Shown piece by piece: positions 6,643-8,358 of a stretch of 8,358 bases of DNA; the stretch's first letter is position 1, and each line of letters opens with the position of its first letter. A model generated the notes under the pieces. That model was not told the origin of the DNA. It ran no database searches and worked only from the letters and a program-made list of their open reading frames with translations. The stretch is from SCTD01 sp046593875 (GTDB lineage: Bacteria; Actinomycetota; Actinomycetes; Mycobacteriales; SCTD01), in assembly GCA_046593875.1 (NCBI GenBank), contig JBKJQQ010000183.1, positions 1-8,358 of the forward strand, written 5' to 3'. The position numbers and the translations under genes are program-made.

Positions 6643-7614
6643 ATGACCGGGCCTGATCCGACGGCCCCCGAGCCGGCGCACGTCCCGGTCCTGCTCGAGC
6701 GCTGCATCGGCCTGCTCGCCCCGGCGCTCACCGCGCCCGGCGCCGTGGTCGTCGACTGCACGCTCGGGATGGGCGGGCACGCCGAGGCGCTGCTCCGGGC
6801 CGCGCCCGACTGCCGGCTCGTCGGCCTGGATCGCGACCCCGAGGCGCTCCGGCGCAGCGGGCAGCGGCTCGCGCCGTACGAGGGCCGTACGACGCTGGTC
6901 CACGCGGTCTACGACGAGCTGCCCGAGGTGCTGGCCGGCCTCGGGCTGGACTGCGTCCACGGCGTGCTGTTCGACCTCGGCGTCAGCTCGCTGCAGCTCG
7001 ACGAGGCCGACCGCGGCTTCGCCTACGCGCAGGACGCCCCGCTGGACATGCGGATGGACCCGACCCGCGGCACGACCGCCGCCGAGGTGGTCAACGGCTA
7101 CGACGGCAAGGCCCTGGCCAAGGTCCTCAAGGAGTACGGCGAGGAGCGCTTCGCGTCCCGGATCGCGGACGCGATCGTCCGGGAGCGGACCCGCGCGCCC
7201 TTCACCGGCACGGCCCGGCTGGCCGAGCTCGTGCGCACCGCGATCCCCGCCGCGACACGCCGTACGGGCGGGCACCCCGCGAAACGGACCTTCCAGGCAC
7301 TGAGGATCGAAGTGAACGACGAACTCGGCGTGTTGCGACGGGCTATTCCCGCTGCACTCGACACCCTGTGCGTGGGCGGCCGGCTGGTCGTCCTCTCCTA
7401 CCAGTCGCTCGAGGACAAGATCGTGAAGTCTGAGCTCGTCGCCCGCTCGGCCTCCACCGTGCCGGTGGACCTGCCGTTCGTGCCCGAGGGGGCCGTGCCG
7501 GAGCTGCGGCTGCTGGTCCAGGGGGCCGGCAAGGCGCCTGCGGACGAGATCGCCGCCAACCCGCGCGCCGCGTCCGTGCGGCTCCGCGCCGCCGAGAAGG
7601 TGCGCGCGGCGTGA
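6643..7614 (+). CDS. rsmH: 16S rRNA (cytosine(1402)-N(4))-methyltransferase RsmH
   Basis: This 323-aa protein (also called MraW) methylates N4 of C1402 in the decoding centre of 16S rRNA, using S-adenosylmethionine. Family motifs appear in order: HVPVLLER (13-20), the SAM-binding DCTLGMGGHAE (38-48), GLDRDP (61-66), FDLGVSSLQLD (110-120), RGFAY and PLDMRMD, EERFASRIA, HPAKRTFQALRIEVNDEL (from 211), LSYQSLEDKIVK (251-262) and the closing NPRAASVRLRAAEK. The length is normal. ATG at 6643 puts the conserved HVPV 12 residues from the N-terminus, as is usual. It starts 1 nt after the stop of the small membrane gene, without a clear Shine-Dalgarno, and its own TGA overlaps the ftsL GTG (GTGA). Confidence 0.97.
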   Translation: MTGPDPTAPEPAHVPVLLERCIGLLAPALTAPGAVVVDCTLGMGGHAEALLRAAPDCRLVGLDRDPEALRRSGQRLAPYEGRTTLVHAVYDELPEVLAGLGLDCVHGVLFDLGVSSLQLDEADRGFAYAQDAPLDMRMDPTRGTTAAEVVNGYDGKALAKVLKEYGEERFASRIADAIVRERTRAPFTGTARLAELVRTAIPAATRRTGGHPAKRTFQALRIEVNDELGVLRRAIPAALDTLCVGGRLVVLSYQSLEDKIVKSELVARSASTVPVDLPFVPEGAVPELRLLVQGAGKAPADEIAANPRAASVRLRAAEKVRAA

Positions 7615-8111
7615 CCGTCGCCGCCGGGTTCGTCGCCCGTACCGCCGTCGCTCCCGCCGTCGTCCCGGCGGTGCCGCGCCGCCGCGCCCTGCTGTCGGTC
7701 GTCCCGATGGGGGAGCCGCAGCCGCGCGCCCCCTTCGCCTTCGCGATCGTCGCCCTCATGGTCACCGGGCTGATCGGGCTGCTGGTCCTGAACACCGTGC
7801 TGGGCAAGGACGCCTTCAGGCTGTACGCCCTGCAGGTCGAGGGCCGCCAGCTCGCCGACACCGAGCAGGTCCTCACCCGCGAGGTCGAGGCCCTGCGCGC
7901 GCCCTCCGCGCTGGCCGAGAAGGCCGCCGCGATGGGCATGGTGCAGGCCGGCCCGCCGGCGTTCCTGCGGCTGCCCGACGGCGCGGTCCTGGGCTCGTCC
8001 GCGCCGGCGACGGCACCTGAGGAGCTGGTCCCGGTGCCTGAGGCGCAGGCCGCCCCGGAGCCGCTGCCCGTGGAGACCACCGACGAAGCAGAGACGACGG
8101 AGGACGGGTGA
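7611..8111 (+). CDS. ftsL: Cell division protein FtsL-like (septum formation initiator type)
   Basis: This 166-aa bitopic protein has the FtsL layout: a basic, Ala/Val/Pro-rich cytoplasmic region (1-40), one membrane helix (about 43-64), then an extracytoplasmic coiled-coil stretch (about 67-97, with heptad-like Leu/Val spacing and charged residues), a conserved-looking ALAEKAAAMGMVQ, and an acidic Pro/Glu/Ala/Thr-rich tail (about 125-166). FtsL forms a complex with FtsB and FtsQ and helps recruit and activate the septal synthase FtsW-FtsI. FtsL sequences diverge strongly, so the name rests on topology and on the invariant place between rsmH and ftsI. GTG at 7611 lies in the rsmH stop (GTGA) and its TGA lies in the ftsI start (GTGA), so translation is probably coupled at both ends. 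Confidence 0.88.
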   Translation: MTVAAGFVARTAVAPAVVPAVPRRRALLSVVPMGEPQPRAPFAFAIVALMVTGLIGLLVLNTVLGKDAFRLYALQVEGRQLADTEQVLTREVEALRAPSALAEKAAAMGMVQAGPPAFLRLPDGAVLGSSAPATAPEELVPVPEAQAAPEPLPVETTDEAETTEDG

Positions 8112-8358
8112 CCCAGCCCCCCCGCCAGCCCCGCCCGCGTGAAGGCACCCCGGTCGCCCGCCGCCCCGCGAGCAGTCGTCCCCGCACTGCCAGTCCGCGT
8201 CCCGCCGGCACCCGTCCGCCCGCACGGCCCACGGCCCCCCGTCGCGTCGCGATGGGCCGGCCGCGGGTGCGCCTGCGCGGCGGGCTGCTCGTCGTCCTGA
8301 TCATGCTGTCGCTCATCGGTGGGCGGCTGGTGTGGCTGCAGGGCTTCCAGGCCGAGGC
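8108..8358 (+). CDS. ftsI: Peptidoglycan transpeptidase FtsI (PBP3), N-terminal part
   Basis: Only the first 83 codons are in the window. They encode a long cytoplasmic region (1-57) very rich in Pro and Arg, followed by one membrane helix (about 58-76) and the start of the outer part (LQGFQAE). This fits the uncleaved signal anchor of FtsI, the transpeptidase that crosslinks septal peptidoglycan. The catalytic SxxK, SxN and KTG motifs lie beyond the window, so the call depends on topology and the gene order mraZ-rsmH-ftsL. GTG at 8108 overlaps the ftsL stop by 4 nt. An in-frame ATG at 8252 would remove 48 residues of the basic tail, leaving nine residues before the membrane helix. I prefer the GTG because of the overlap and because the upstream codons keep the coding base pattern. 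Confidence 0.88.
   Translation, partial: MTQPPRQPRPREGTPVARRPASSRPRTASPRPAGTRPPARPTAPRRVAMGRPRVRLRGGLLVVLIMLSLIGGRLVWLQGFQAE

Noticed and set aside
5708..6646. A 312-codon plus-strand open frame over mraZ
   Set aside because: It overlaps mraZ in a different frame and has a His/Arg/Pro-rich translation typical of out-of-frame GC-rich DNA.
5739..6761. A 340-codon minus-strand open frame over mraZ and the small gene
   Set aside because: It is antisense to mraZ, the small gene and the rsmH start, is Gly/Ala-rich, and has no recognisable domain.

Overview
The window is very GC-rich DNA (well above 70% by eye, codon third positions almost all G or C) with GTG starts, 4-nt start/stop overlaps and a gene order typical of a high-GC actinobacterium. 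I cannot name the genus. It holds the left end of the division and cell wall (dcw) cluster and the conserved genes beside it. Most of it is ordinary core genome. I see no mobile element, CRISPR array, tRNA or rRNA.

Layout. (1) Positions 1-741, plus strand: the last 42 codons of a DinB-type DNA polymerase IV gene, then a DUF3040 small membrane protein gene behind a roughly 155-nt leader. (2) Positions 742-890: a short convergent gap with a strong GC-rich hairpin built on an 18-bp perfect palindrome, probably a bidirectional terminator. (3) Positions 891-5526, minus strand: a three-gene operon moxR - DUF58 - transglutaminase (TgpA type), each junction a 4-nt start/stop overlap. (4) Positions 5527-5879: a divergent intergenic region. 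Its right half carries the mraZ promoter with a phased array of TGGRG repeats, a good candidate MraZ operator. (5) Positions 5880-8358, plus strand: mraZ, a GC-rich spacer with competing hairpins, an easily missed 53-codon gene for a single-pass membrane peptide, rsmH, ftsL and the 5' end of ftsI.

How the genes fit together. MraZ is the regulator of the dcw cluster and probably represses its own promoter. RsmH methylates 16S rRNA. FtsL and FtsI act in the septal peptidoglycan synthesis machinery. rsmH lacks a Shine-Dalgarno of its own and begins 1 nt after the small gene stops; ftsL and ftsI begin inside the stop of the preceding gene, so translation is probably coupled from the small gene onward. 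The divergent moxR/DUF58/transglutaminase operon encodes an AAA+ chaperone-like ATPase, its usual DUF58 partner and a membrane transglutaminase-like enzyme. This set is widespread but poorly understood, and its place back to back with the dcw cluster suggests, without proving, a cell-envelope role.

The least explained items are the 53-aa membrane peptide gene, the mutually exclusive hairpins between mraZ and that gene, and the small ORF with a good Shine-Dalgarno that overlaps the start of the DUF3040 gene.
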